A stretch of 64,000 nt of DNA from Siderastrea siderea (lineage: Eukaryota; Cnidaria; Anthozoa; Scleractinia; Rhizangiidae): NCBI GenBank assembly GCA_964030785.1, contig OZ034975.1, forward strand, positions 44,376,069 through 44,440,068. The letters run 5' to 3'. Position numbers and translations under genes: made by a program. The notes beneath the pieces are model-generated. The model did no database searches. It saw only the letters and a list, made by a program, of their open reading frames with translations, and was not told the origin of the DNA. Below are positions 1 through 14,800 of this stretch, one piece after another (position 1 is the stretch's first letter; the number at the start of each line of letters is the position of its first letter).

Positions 1-87
1 ATCATTGTATGTTTAATCCGACAGTGCACTGGTAAATGTATAAACTGATGCGTGATCTGGCGAATGGAAGGATAGAGGGAGAGATGG

Positions 88-150
88 CTGGCTGGCTGGC
101 TAGATGGCTGGCTCAATGGATGGATGGATGGATGGATGGATGGATGAGTA
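88..150. repeat. (GCTG)n/(GATG)n tetranucleotide tract
   Basis: Imperfect GGCT units followed by about seven uninterrupted ATGG units, in the intron before the first visible exon of copy A. The open frame across it is a by-product of the repeat. Confidence 0.8.
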
Positions 151-211
151 GAAGGATGGATAATATTACAATTCCTCTTTGGATTATGGGTGATCAAACG
201 AGACTTGATGA

Positions 212-1905
<1,694 letters not shown>

Positions 1906-4228
1906 TCGAGAAACAATAGTTCGTTTTGCATCGCACCAGTGCTGTTATTGACTGACTGATTACATATGTGTGGGGTTTTTAACGGTGCAGTAAAGACCAA
2001 AGCAAAACTTATGCATGCTGGGAGAATAGCGAGTATTACACTTGCGGCAGACTACAATTCAGTTCAGTTGGTTTGCCAGAACGATCATTTGGACAATCAC
2101 TTATTTATAGTTCTCTTTTATAAAATCACCAATAAACTGTTCTTGACTGTTCAGTGTGTTAGTTTTGTGTGTATTGCATTACTAATCAAACAACATTGTC
2201 AAAAATGACACTCATTACGAGCGAAAAGGGACCATGTTAGGGTCTTTGTCAGCACATGCACGACGGTTCAATTTTAAATCTCTGATTCTATTCCAGTAAA
2301 AAAATTAATACAGAATAATTCGAGAAAAAAGCCATTAAACGTAACACAGACTAGATATTAATTGGCACCACTCTTAAATGTTTAAAGTACCATATCAAAG
2401 TAATTCTGTTTTTGCAAAGTAAGTAGATAATTTTTTCGTTACACTGTCAACGCTGTGGGCTTTGTCCCAATTCTGAAGCCATCCGGTTTCATTCCCAGTA
2501 CAATTTTTAATTAAAAAAAAGGGAATGAGTGAATTACTACAATAGAAATGCGCTAATGAAGTGCTACCAAGAAGAATGAGTTCGTTTTCGCATACAACAT
2601 TCGTGAATTACGCAAAACATGAAAAAAAAAAAAAAGAAAAAAAAACGAATTATATCAGAGTAAAAAAATTGGCAAAAATGTAAATGTTATCTGGCTTTTT
2701 AGGTGTGAACAATACGAGCTGACCGCTTACTCGTTGGCCAGGTACCACTTATTATTTTTTTCCGAATAAAGAAAACAGTAAGGTCTGACATTGTAATCAG
2801 CGTATCGGCCTTTGACCTGCTTTTAGCACGTAACAATACAAAGCTCTTAAATCTAAACTGAAAACCGCTACGATCCAGAAAGCTAATATAAGTTAATTTA
2901 AGGTTGATGTATATCACCGTCGTGGGATATTGGTCTTATACGGTCAATTCAGCAAATGACGGTGGTCGGTTCAGCCGGCACCCTTATTATTTGAAAATGT
3001 GTTTCAGTTATAGTCAACTATAGTTTCTTTTCAGTTCGATTTTCGAAAAGTAACTGTTGTTCGTTCAATGTATTCTGCGGACCTAAACACGACACTGGGT
3101 TGAGACTTGTTTTTATATAAATTAATTCAAAGTTGTGATATTGAAAAGATGTCTTTGACACTTAATAAACACATTTATGTTGAAATAGTACAAGAAGTAA
3201 AACCATATCAAGATTGTAATTTACCACTAACCGGCGGCCGCCTACTAATGATTACTTAAGCGTATACATGCAAACCAATGCAAACCACCCTTGACCGACA
3301 TGGCTTGTCAGTGAGCTATACATGTCTTCATTTTGAAGAGGTTTCTCGCTACTAGAGGTAGGTTTTGATTAATTACGAACGCTTATTGCATTTACAACCA
3401 GAGATCAGTTATCACTGTGAATCTGAAGTGTTAGGTCAATTGCCATCGACTGATAGCGTGTACATCGTTTCTGGCCACAAGTCATGGTATACACAAATCA
3501 GAAGTGGTCCATATCGGAATAAATTTAATCAGGGGAACAGGCTTCTGATGTAATTTGTTGCTGTTATAATAGCCCCTCATTTACTCCCCTCTAAGACTTT
3601 CGAAAAAGTCCGGCTTTTCCGGCTGTAAAACTCGCGAGGTCGACTTGTGGCAAGTCTAACTCCCCTCCTTCAGTAACAGTAAATGAATAAGGAATATTTA
3701 GAGCTTGAACATTTGGAATAATGAATAACTCAGTCCCTTTTAAAAAATAATGAATATCGCAAACGTTGTATTCAATCCGTCTCGACTCTGTAAAATCTTT
3801 GTCGATGTTTGCGACTATGAAGGCTAGCTAAAACAGTAGTCTGTAATCAATCATGGTTCCTCTGGATGGTCTGTATCCAATTAGGACTCCTGGGTGCGAA
3901 AAGTCTTCCCTGGGGACTTTCTCGTGATTGGTGCGTCTTTTATCAGTGTTCGATTGTTTTTTTATTAAGGGCGGACCACTTGACTTCTGCGGGGAGGAAA
4001 CTTGAGTGATTTTAACAAAAAATACCCTGCTAGCAGATTTTTACAATGAAAAAAATCATTTACAACACTAATGTCGAAAAAAATGCTTACCACATACACT
4101 GGGACGGAAAAAATCCTATGGCTGACACAAGTAACGTTATTTGTTACAGACTGATGAAAATATAGAAGTTAGCATGAATATACTGTAAATGGTTTGAACC
4201 CAGCAGTCATACTAGTATCATAAGTTTA
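1906..4228. other. Intergenic, no gene recognised
   Basis: AT-rich sequence after the decayed copy A, with a poly-A stretch near 2620-2645. No exon with a recognisable domain, RNA gene or element end was seen on either strand. Confidence 0.5.
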
Positions 4229-4526
4229 TAAATTACGATCGTCCCAGTGAGTGTAGTCCTGAGGAGGACTGTTTGAGGTGGCACTGACTGACGTTTAGAC
4301 AACCTGAGCGGAAGTCATCATCAGAGTCAAGTGAATTGTGAATCGTTAGTAGAACTGTGAATCGTTCTGACCAATCAGACAACGAACAGAGACTTATAAC
4401 ATCTACGACAATTCACAATTCACTTGACTCTGATGATGACTTCCGCTCAGGTTGTCGAAACGTCAGTCAGTGCCACCTCAAACAGTCCTTGTCAGAACTA
4501 TACTCACCCGGACGATCGTAATTTAC
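4229..4526. mobile_element. Palindromic MITE-like repeat, family 1
   Basis: Two arms of about 120 bp in inverted orientation (about 4229-4350 and 4405-4526) share the core cggaagtcatcatcagagtc and outer ends with aattacgatcgtcc. The short loop contains gaatcg motifs. A relative of the same family lies in an intron of copy B near 30940-31095. No transposase is present and the exact target duplication was not resolved. Superfamily unknown. Confidence 0.7.
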
Positions 4527-4921
4527 CGACTCATGAGCATGTATATAGTTATCGCTAAAAGTGAGTTGAATTTACAGCAACTAAAACACCTTCATATGCC
4601 CCTCAGAATGCTGGAAATCACATTTCTGAGGACTAAACTTTCACAATTTTCCGGGGGAGCATGCCCCCGGACTTCCTAGACACTCTGGCCTTCGACAGAC
4701 GTTCTTTTGAACCTCCTTTCTCTAAATCCTAGATCTGCACCGGGATTGTTGGTCGCAATTCTTTCATGGGTTTCATGTTACAGTCAACGCGCTTCACGCA
4801 TGAACGCTCAACTTCAAATATTCATCGCTTAGTTCATTCTTCGATTTCATTCTTCGAAAAATTTAGCAATTCTTTGAAACTTGGATTCTATATTCGAAAC
4901 ACTAATTTAGTTATTCCATTA

Positions 4922-6725
4922 CGGTGTACGATGGAGATCATTCTCAATTTTACAACAACTTGATTCTATGCGATAAAACTTGCTTCTTTGAAATGTAATC
5001 TTGATTCTTTGAAACGTAAACTTGATTCTATGAAATAAAACTTGATTCTTTGAAACGTAAACTTGATTTCTGCAAAACGCAAACTTGATTCTTTGAAACG
5101 CAAACTTGATTTCTACAAAACGCAAACTTAATTATTTGAAACGCAAACTTGATTCTTTCAAAACACAAACTTGATTCTTTGAAACGCAAACTTGATTCCC
5201 TGAAACTGCAAACTTGATTTCTTGAAAACGCACGTGTTTGTTTCAACGTCACCGTTATTATTTTTAAGGAGGGGAATCGAGAGATGGGGAACAACGGGGA
5301 ATCTTTAAAATAGGAATTTTAAAAGCGGGTATCTTTAAAATGGGGAGTCTTTAAAAGCGGGAATCTTTATCTCTAGACAATTATTTGTAATAAGTCTCAC
5401 TTAAAATCTAAGATACATAGATCTCTTGAAACTCTCTTGATCTCTCTTGATCTCTTGAATTATAAATATTGAGTTCAAGACACGAAACGCTGTAATAACG
5501 ATCCCTCTTTTTACACGATCCCATGATGCTACAAGTTAAATTCGCTGGCATCTCATGGTCCTCATGTAGATGATTGTTTGATATCAAAGTTTGATATGTC
5601 ATTTGAAAGCTTAGAGATTATGGATTTCTCTAAGCGAAATGTATATTTTTAGCTAAAGAAAGGTTGTAAACGACGAAAGTGAGCCGCTTTTACTTGATCA
5701 GCATCTGGGTGACTGGCTGCAACCAGATAACATGACAGATCTATTCACAAGCCAGTACTGAAGCAACGGTTTTGAAAATACACACTAACAACTCAAATGA
5801 CGTTTTCGTAATAAAAGCATTCTTGTCCGACTTGCTCGTTGAAGAACGTCTATTTGATGGGCTTAATCCACGAGCATCATGCCTTCTTGAATCTACGCAC
5901 CAAAAATTCGGCAAAAATACAATTGCGCGAACGAAATTTAACCCTTTGCCTCAACTGCGTGACAACCCCAGATATCGATACCGATTTCATTTATTTTACT
6001 GTGTCCTTTTTAAATATTTTCACCCAGTTTAAAGAGTCCTTATTTTAAAGATTCCCGCTTTTAAAGATTCCTCATTTTAAAGATTTCCCGTTCCCCGTTC
6101 TCCATTTCTCGATTCCCCGCCACTCTTCTTTTAAAGATAACCGTGACATTGAAATAAACAAGTGCGTTTTCAAGAAATCAAGTTTGCAGTTTCAGGGAAT
6201 CAAGTTTGCGTTTCAAAGAATCAAGTTTATGTTTTGCGGAAATCAAGTTTGCGTTTTGCAGAAATCAAGTTTGCGTTTCAAAGAATCAAGTTTTCGTTTC
6301 AAAGAATCAAGTTTATGTTTTGCAGAAATCAAGTTTGCATTTGCAGAAATCAAGTTTGCGTTTCAAAGAATCAAGTTTGCGTTTTGCAGGAATCAAGTTT
6401 GCGTTTCAAAGAATCAAGTTTGCGTTTTGTAGAAATCAAGTTTGCGTTTCAAAGAAGCAAGTTTGTGTTTTGCAGGAATCAAGTTTTATTTCATAGAATC
6501 AAGTTTACGTTTCAAAGAATCAAGATTACGTTTCAAAGAATCAAGTTTTATTTCATAGAATCAAGTTTACGTTTCAAAGAATCAAGATTACATTGCAAAG
6601 AATCAAGTTTTATTTCATAGAATCACGTTGACGTTTCAAAGAAACAAGTTTTGTTTCATAGAATCAAGTTTTATCCCCTCGAATCAAGTTGTTGCAAGAT
6701 TGTGAATGATCTCCATCGTACACCG
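4922..6725. mobile_element. 1.8-kb non-autonomous DNA transposon with minisatellite-loaded inverted ends
   Basis: The outermost ends are inverted copies (CGGTGTACGATGGAGATCAT at 4922 and its complement ending at 6725), flanked by TA on each side (4920-4921 and 6726-6727). Inside each end is an array of roughly 20-22-bp units of the form gaatcaagtttgcgtttcaa: about 4960-5225 in one orientation and about 6165-6690 in the other, with about twice as many units on the right. Inward of the arrays the arms still match (shared attccccg and ttttaaagattccc motifs), giving arms of about 440 and 700 bp. The 660-bp centre has no recognisable protein. The TA flank fits Tc1/mariner-type insertion, though a 3-bp ATT duplication is an alternative reading. 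Multi-frame ORFs in the arrays are repeat artefacts. Confidence 0.75.
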
Positions 6726-6727
6726 TA

Positions 6728-7496
6728 TTACTCCATTTTTTTTTGTAACATCGTAATAATAATTCAAACTTTCCGAACAGAACTAAAAACTTAGTTTTTC
6801 TAACTTAATTTTCCGGTACGTCACGCGTGATATTTTTATTGTTTTCAAGCCCGGCGCAAAGAAGTGGCGAGAACATAAAGCTGACGTACAAAAAAAAAAA
6901 ACCGTAAAGAGAAAATCGACAACAGTAATCCCGGGCCCTAGAAAGAAAATCCAAAGGAGTCTCTAATTTTAACGAGGCACCTTATTCTTTGGCTGGAGGT
7001 TTCGTGGCTTAATGGGAAACCCGCAGAAAATATAAACAACTACCGCCACAATTTTATTCCTGGAACGGTTTTCGCCGAGGTGTGTTGCGGTGTACATAGG
7101 TTTACACATGATCGGAACATGAAAGTTTAGGTTTCCTAACGCCAAATGGCAAGAAATTCGCTTGGGGGCTTTTACGATCCTGGTAAACCTTTGCCTTCTA
7201 ATGCAAAGAACGAGGTTGGGGTTGTCACATATTCCACGGAACACAAGAGTGCCAAAAGGAGCTGTTCATAAAATCGTCCAGCACTATTCAGTCCACGCGA
7301 CGACTCAACCATTTTCTTGTGGAGGTAAAGATCCTTGATAACGGATAAAATCCCTGAAGTAATTGATTAGCAGTTCTTCCGAGTGCGCCATGTAGACGAT
7401 TCCTGATGTTACGTGTGAACTTTCGAAGAATCGATTTCGTTCATCGAAAAAAAATCGTTATCTTTCAATCTATGTACAAGAATACGTTTATCCAAT
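6728..7496. other. Intergenic, nothing recognised
   Basis: Spacer between two transposon clusters. It has a short poly-A run near 6890 and no supported exon, RNA gene or element end. The minus-strand ORF of 91 codons here shows no family features. Confidence 0.4.
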
Positions 7497-10195
7497 TACA
7501 CTCAAACGAAGAAAACCGTAAACACTGAAAATATTTCTGGAATGTTTATTGTGTTTTGACCAATCACATGCGAGACCTTGTAGGTCGTGTCTAAAAGTAC
7601 ACACGAGTGACCACGAGTGACCACGAGTGACCACGAATGACCACGAGTGACCACGAGTGACCACGAGTAGACCACGAGTGACCACGAGTGACCACGAGTG
7701 ACTACGAGTGACCACGAGTCAGAATGCATCAAAATATTTTGCTGATGTCATGATGACGTCATCATCACATCATTTTATCAAATAATCACTATTAACGGCA
7801 AACTGACCGTTTCTTGATACAAGTAGGTTTATTTTAAGATAAGCTTTTCCCGCGAAAATAACTGTTTCCAATGACGTCTGCATTAAATCTAAGCTACTAC
7901 TTCCCTTGTAAATACTGAAATTATCGCTTGAAATGGTGTCAGAACACTCCGATAAAGATTCCTCACTGGTCACTTGTATCCGTTATGTTTATTTCGAGCG
8001 TAGACGAGTTGTCGTAGTTTCGTACTCAGTCTATTATTAATTACGCAATCGCTTTTTGATTGGTTATTTCAACCAATTCGCGGGAAAAGCTTATCTAAAC
8101 ATAAATTTACTTGTGAAAATGCCGTTTCACAGACGCAGTATGGAAGTTGGACGCTCCGGGTAATAGGCTCCTGTTGAGACCTTATTACCTGGATTTGACA
8201 TTTCCGCCATTTCCTGACTGAATTGGGGAGGAGCTAAGGAACGGACAGGGAGGGGGGCTGGGGGGTACAAACTTCCGCCACCGCACCCTTTAATCTCGGT
8301 TCCCGCCACTTTTCTTAACTTTTTCTTCCCGCCCTTTTTTCCGCCTTCCGTACACCTCCCTCCCTCTTTTCTACCCGGAGTCCCAAATTCTGTCCACCTC
8401 CCTCCCTACTCCCCCCCCCCCTCGAAGGCTACCAGTGACCAAGAGCGAAAAAAAGAAAGAAAGAAAGTGAGAATGACAAATATAGAAATTAACAAAAAGG
8501 TTTTCTGTGAAAGTAGGTGATTTAAGGAAATATTTTAACGAGAACTTTTCCACTAAAAACCAAGCCTGGAGAAAAGCACAGAATGGGCAGTGAATGACAA
8601 TTTCAACAATCTTTAATGCTTTATGATTTTTATATGTGAGATCCCAATCTCCCCTGTAATATGACATAATTCTTTTAATAATTGTTAAACGATTATAGTG
8701 GTTTACGCTATAAATTTCTCATTTCAGCAAAATAATACAGTCAACCACTTTGTTAACTACAACAGTCTAGAAAGAGGAAATCAAAGTAATTATTTATCTT
8801 AGATTTCTTTGAATATTATTAATAACTTTTCACAGCCAATAATGTAGCTGTGAGTACGTCCAAATCGTTTGCAAGTCGCGCAAATCCCGCAGGACGCTAA
8901 ACACATAATGGTAGAATGACAAATGTAAACAACTAGGCCGACGATGAGATTATCCCGCCTATAGTTAACTGGAAACTAGCAAATTTATTAAAGTGAACTA
9001 CTTTTAAGAGAATTTGGGACTCCAGGTAGAAAAGAGGGAGGGAGGTCTACGGGAGGCGGTAAAAAGGGCGGGAAGAAAAAGTTAAGAAAAGTGGCGGTGA
9101 CCAAGATTAAAGGGTGCGGGTGGCGGGAAGTTTGTACCCCCCAACCCCCCTCCCTGTCCGTTCCTTAGCCCCTCCCCAATTCAGTCAGAAATGGCGGAAA
9201 TGTCGAATCCAGGTAATAAGGTCTAAAGAAACGGTCAGTTTGCCGTTAATAAAATGATGTGATGATGACGTCATCATGACATCAGCAAAATATTTTGATG
9301 CATTCTGACTCGTGGTCACTCGTAGTCACTCGTGGTCACTCGTGGTCACTCGTGGTCTACTCGTGGTCACTCGTGGTCACTCGTGGTCATTCGTGGTCAC
9401 TCGTGGTCACTCGTGGTCACTCGTGTGTACTTTTAGACACAACCGACCTTGTAACCGCAGAAAACAAGTGGGTTTCTCAGTCACGGAATCGAGTTGGTTC
9501 TCCATTTGTTTTGAAAGACCTTCATCTTAACTTACAAGAATTTAAATTGTTATTTCTTTTTATCTGAGAGCCACATGCGCTACGGGAGCGAAAAATGTGT
9601 GACTGGTCTTTGGCTTGTTGCGGCTGCATTGTAGCAACGACCGCGGACTGTCAAAAGCAGCGTTCGTTATTCTTCAACAGCCTGGTGTACCGTTGCTAAA
9701 TTAGAAAATGTCATTTTCAAAATGTGCAACTACACGTTATAAAATATGATGCAAGCCCGGCTCGAAGGTACGGATGATTCGGCCTAAATAAATCGAGTCA
9801 GCTGTGCTGTCAATGGGCGAATTTGGAGAGAGAATATTGTAGTTTTTACTTCAAGGTGAAATAACTGCCGCTTGAGTTGGTTTTATTTGAAATGTCGGAA
9901 ACACTGATCGTTGCGTCGGTTTGTCGAAAAATTTTATAAGGCAAAAGCGCTCAAACCTATTTTCGCTTGCGTAGTTCGTAGGGCTCTCAGATAGAAAGGA
10001 ATAGCGCTTCCAATTTCTGTAAGATAAACTGGTGAAGATTAAACCTTGTCGTCTTTCGAAACAACTCGATTCCGTGACTGAGAACCCATTCGTTTTCTGC
10101 GGTAACGTTTCAAGGTCTCGCATGTGGTTGGTCAAAACACACATTCCAGGAATATTTTCAATGTTCACGCTTTTCTTAATTTGAGTGTGAAGAAA
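7497..10195. mobile_element. Outer inverted repeat, split by a later insertion
   Basis: The left arm is 7497-7582 continued at 9445-9600. The right arm, inverted, is about 9955-10195. The arms share acatgcgagacctt, cacggaatcgagttg and atctgagagcc in the same order. The left arm is interrupted exactly at the target site of the element at 7583-9444, and the right arm preserves the uninterrupted sequence. The unique centre (about 9600-9955) encodes nothing recognisable. Probably an older non-autonomous element or foldback. Outer limits are approximate. Confidence 0.6.
7583..9444. mobile_element. Non-autonomous DNA transposon with 9-bp target duplication, copy 1
   Basis: Terminal inverted repeats read GGTCGTGTCTAAAAGTACAC on the left and a near-identical inverted copy on the right. 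They are flanked by a perfect 9-bp direct duplication, GACCTTGTA (7574-7582 and 9445-9453). Each end carries an array of about a dozen 10-bp cacgagtgac units with one 11-bp variant, then a segment with tgacgtca palindromes. A second inverted block follows (about 8160-8400 against 9010-9230, with aatctcggttcccgcc-type sequence). The 9-bp duplication fits Mutator-like elements. No transposase is encoded. Confidence 0.8.
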
Positions 10196-10249
10196 GGAAT
10201 GCGCACGTGAAGAATGCAATCTTCATTCCACGATCGTTCATGCGGGAAG

Positions 10250-11549
10250 GATCGTGTCTAAAAGTACACACGAGTGACCACGAGTGACCACGAGTGACCA
10301 CGAGTGAGATTGCATCAAAATATTTTTCTGATGTTACGATGACGTCATCATTACATCCTTTTATCAAATAATCACTATTTCACGGCAAACTGGCCGTTTC
10401 TTGAGACCTTAATACCTGGATTCGACATTTTCGCCATTTCTGACTGAATGGGGGAGGGGCTAGGGGACGGACAGGGAGGGGGCATGGGGGGGGGGGGGTA
10501 CAAACTTCCCGCCATCTGCACCCTTTAATCTCGGTTCCCGCCACTTTTCTTACCTTTTTCTTCCCACCCTTTTTTCCGCCTCCCGTACACCTTCCTCCCT
10601 TTTTTCTACCCGGAGTCCCAAATTCTCTTAAAAGTAGTTCAGTTTAATAAATTTTTTAGTTTCCAGTTAACTAAAGGCGGGATAATCTCATCGTCGGCCT
10701 AGTTGTTTACATTTGTCATTCTGCAAGTATGTGTTTAACGTCCTGCGGGATTTGCGCGACTTGCAAACGATTTGGACGTACTCGCAGCTACGTTATTGCC
10801 TGTGAAAAGTTATTAATAATATTCAAAGAAATCTAAGATAAATAATTACTTTGATTTCCTCTTTCTAGACTGTTGTAGTTAACAAAGTGGTTTGATTGTA
10901 TTGTTTTGCTGATATGAGAAATTTATAGCGTAAACCACTATAATCGTTTAACAAGTAAATATTTCCTTAAATCACGTACTTTCACAGAAAACCTTTTTGT
11001 TAATTTTTATATTTGTCATTTTCACTTTCTTTCTGTCTTTTTTCACCCTTGGTCACTGGGAGCCTTCGAGGGGGGGGGGGGGGGGGATGGAGGTGGACAG
11101 AATTTGGGACTCCGGGTAGAAAAGAGGGAGGGAGGTGTACGGGAGGCAGAAAAAAGGGCGGGAAGAAAAAGTTAAGAAAAGTGGCGGGAACCGAGATGAA
11201 AGGGTGCGGGAGACGGGAAGTTTGTACCCCCCCATGCCCCCTCCCTGTCCGTCCCCTAGCCCCTCCCCCTTTCAGTCAGAAATGGCGAAATGTCGAATCC
11301 AGGTATAAAGGTCTCAAGAAACGGCCAGTTTGCCGTGAAGCAGTGATTATTTGATAAAATGATGCAATGATGACGTCATCATGACATCAGCCAAATATTT
11401 TGATGCAATTTCACTCGTGGTCACTCGTAGTCACTCGTGGTCACTCGTGGTCACTCGTGGTCTACTCGTGGTCACTTGTGGTCACTCGTGGTCATTCGTG
11501 GTCACTCGTGGTCACTCGTGGTCACTCGTGTGTACTTTTAGACACGATC
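10250..11549. mobile_element. Non-autonomous DNA transposon with 9-bp target duplication, copy 2
   Basis: Same family as the element at 7583-9444. Termini are GATCGTGTCTAAAAG in inverted orientation, with subterminal gtcactcgtg arrays (short on the left, about 10260-10310; long on the right, about 11412-11530), tgacgtca palindromes and the same inner inverted block (about 10400-10620 against 11095-11330). It is flanked by TGCGGGAAG (10241-10249) and TGCGTGAAG (11550-11558), a 9-bp duplication matching at 8 of 9 positions. No coding capacity was recognised. The 113- and 60-codon ORFs inside it are GC-skewed repeat shadows. Confidence 0.78.
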
Positions 11550-11819
11550 TGCGTGAAGTGCGTTGACTGTAAAAAACAAAACAAAAAAAAAACACGAAAA
11601 CGGGCCCTGATTCAGAGACTTTAGAGTTACAAAACCTTGAAAAGGGCCAACGTGTATTCAACACATTTTCTCTCTTTTTTTTATCTTTATAACATTGCCC
11701 TTTTCTGTTAATTCGTGCTCATTATCCACATATGACACGAAATTTGCATCCATTTCAAACTTTCTAAGCGGTCTCAATATTTATTTATGTTTATGCACAG
11801 GCATTGCACCTGAAGTTGT

Positions 11820-14800
11820 CCAACAAAATCTGAATAACACGACTTTTTTTAATTTTACAAACATGTTTTACGGTATTTTACAAACATTTTACGGTAACTT
11901 CTGTCATCGTCAGTGAAGCGGTTGCTTACAGAAGTGCTGAATTATGGAGCGTTAGAGTTACAATGCATACAGTTATGTTACATAACACACGATGCATTTG
12001 ATTTTTAAGAGCGAATGTTACCAACGGTCAAACATTTGGTGGCAACAGGTCAAAAATCAATTCCGCTCATATTCTTATGTTAGGTAGACCTTAATGTGAA
12101 ACAAATCACTGCATAGTTCCTTTGGCTGAATATCGATTTATTTTCAAGAAAATCGATGTTAACGGAATTCTCTCAAAATGCCGCTTTTGAAGCTCAAAAT
12201 TTAACGCAAATCTCGAGGCTTCGCGTGACAAAATGAAGCACTCCAGAGCAATAAAAATTAACCAAACTTGTAGAACGATGGTTAAATATATGTCAAAAGC
12301 AATTTCAGCAATTTCTGCTCATTTATTTACGAGCTCAAATTAAATTTATCCGACATACTTTTGACTAGATAAAAAGTATATCAAGTTTTACCCCTAAAAA
12401 AAGTATGTGGTACCGAATATTATTCGTCAAGAATCTGGATTTCAAGAGGAGAAGGGATGTTCTTTTGCCTCCTAAAAGGATTCTTTGGGGAAATTTATTG
12501 ACGCGATGTTATAGAATTTTAAAGTTGGACAAAATGCGTCGATTCAAGCGATCAGAAAAGTCAGCCTAATTAACTCAGTGTACACATACACAAACAACTT
12601 CACGTTTACCGCAGGTTTTGATCAGCAAACAACCGATTTTAACACAAAATCCTCTAACCTTCATGTTGCTGTATCACAGATGAGAGCTGTGGTCCTTGTT
12701 TATGATAAAATTCAAGCAAACTGCAAGGAAACTGGACAGGATATCGCAACTTGCCATGCCGCTTCACCAAACATCCGCCGTTTTTGATGTGAGGATTCTC
12801 TTTTCCTATTTTCGTTAGAAAACAGGCTCAAGGTGTTGTACATAAGATGTTTTTCCTTTGAAACTAGCTCTGAACTGAACAGCGAAACAAGAAGTCGTTA
12901 ATACAAAAACATCTGTTACGTGCTTTGGGTGATGCCGCTAATTTAATTTAGAACGAGTTTTAGTGAAATCGACTACTGCATGCATGTACTTTGGGTGCAT
13001 CGAGTGACTTTGGGGAATAAGGTTTAATTTTTTTCAAATAAGCTAATTCTGTCTTCCTACGTTTACTACTTTAATGACTGAGCGAAGATTCTCAGTAGAT
13101 TGGGTTCGATGAGTAGTTTGAAATCTGTGCAACTGAAAAAGCGCACCTTGGTTGCGTGACATACCCTAGACTGAGCTTTTACCTGATGGGCAGGGCAAAG
13201 GGGGTTTTAAAAATATATGCTCTGTTGGTTTTCCAAGAATTCGCACAGTTAATGAACGCTATATTATATACTATGGCTAGATTAAAATACGAAGTCAGGC
13301 ATAAAAATTTCCTGTTCGGTCTTAAAATTCTTTTCTCGTTTTGTTGGGGTGAGGGTGGGGTGGGGCTTGGGCTATAGGTTTCGGGGAAAGAAGTTTTAGA
13401 GAACACTGAATCGACTGATTGTATCGATTCCTGGCATTCAAAGACTTTCAAATAAGGCAGTGGTGATACGTTAAACCTCCTTTTTATTTTTACCTGGTTC
13501 TTGTTCGTATTTACGTGCTAGTGTACATTAAACGCACAAACACTTATTTACGGAGAATAGACATTAATAAAAAATATCAAAACTCGTACTGGTTCTCAGT
13601 GAATAAATTTAATGATCTGCAACATTGTTAAGAGCTTTGTCCTGTGGCAGAAAATACAACCCACTACGGGCTCTACTTGGATGACTTTTTATGAGTCTTG
13701 GGTTTTCCGCTTTCGATGCTCAACAGGCACCAACGAAAAACGACTCTACTCGACTGACACTGTAGTGCGTGCAGTCTTTTTTTAAAACTTCCAACAGTGA
13801 AGAAAACTACAAAACGGTTAACTGGGGGGTTCAACGTTCTATTCAACACCGATCAACGCTGTTGAATTTTAAAAACAAGTTTGGCCTTCCAGCTTAATGA
13901 TGTTTCACAATTTTGCCGACTTTTCTTTTGTTCTCAGGTGTGCCACCCTGTGCAATGATGTTCTGTAATATTTATTCAACTTTTTCTATGTTCTCAGGTG
14001 TGATCAAAAGTATTGAATTCGTTTGCCCACCTTGTTCAACATCGCACAACAAACTTGTGTTCAAGATTGTTGAATAATGTTGAACGAGTTTGGCCGAGTC
14101 ATAAAGTTTGCAAACGCCAAAAACGCAAAGAGCGAGAGCCAACAAAATGAGGGCGCAGCTGGGGTTGAAGGCTAAGAGAAGGGGGAAGTTTGAACCCTTA
14201 ATCCCCCAACATGAAAAGGTTTCCCCTTAGGTAGGTTTCCAACCCCCCCCCCCCACCCATCGCCTCCATCCTCGCGAAAGTGGGTCGGTCGGTCGGTTGA
14301 TCGGTTAAGCAAAAGGGAAAGATAATTCCAAGACGATAATTCCAAGCGAGCCGCAGCGACCCGCTATCACTCTTAAAGGTGTTCGAAGACGATCGACCTT
14401 GATATGAGGGTGACTTAGATGTCCAAGTCACCTCAAGATGCGTTTAAAGAATATTAAAACGCACGAGGAAAGGGTGCAGGCACGGACTAAGTATTTCTAC
14501 TCGGGGCCTTTTGGGTCTCTGAAATCAAGTTTTTGGAAAATCGAGAACCTGCAAATTCCTTTCCGATCCGCTTTTATAATTACTGAACAAAGCTTTATCA
14601 CATGCAGGTGGCTGGCTTGAATGTTGTGTGATGTTGTAAAGCAAAAGGTTTCACTTCTGCATAATTGATACATTAAAGATGGGTTAGGTGAGTTCTGAAA
14701 CAACAGATGGAAATGCTCCGCTTTATTTGAAAATCCTTTAATGCCAAGAATCGTTTACTTATACTATTACTTTTACCCGGGCACTTACAATCAGTCGATT

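Noticed and set aside
6162..6620. 152-codon and overlapping frames (NQVCVSK, ESSLRFK, IKFAFQR repeats)
   Set aside because: The unit of about 21 bp is a near multiple of three, so all three frames stay open across the minisatellite. No start context or domain.
7598..7720. CRISPR-like array
   Set aside because: Units are contiguous 10-mers without unique spacers and occur as inverted transposon ends in a eukaryotic context.
9295..9567. Repeat proteins reading SWSLVVTRGH on several strands (also near 7502, 7488 and 11381)
   Set aside because: Translations of the 10-bp gtcactcgtg array in transposon ends, each repeated in inverted arms and not a gene family.
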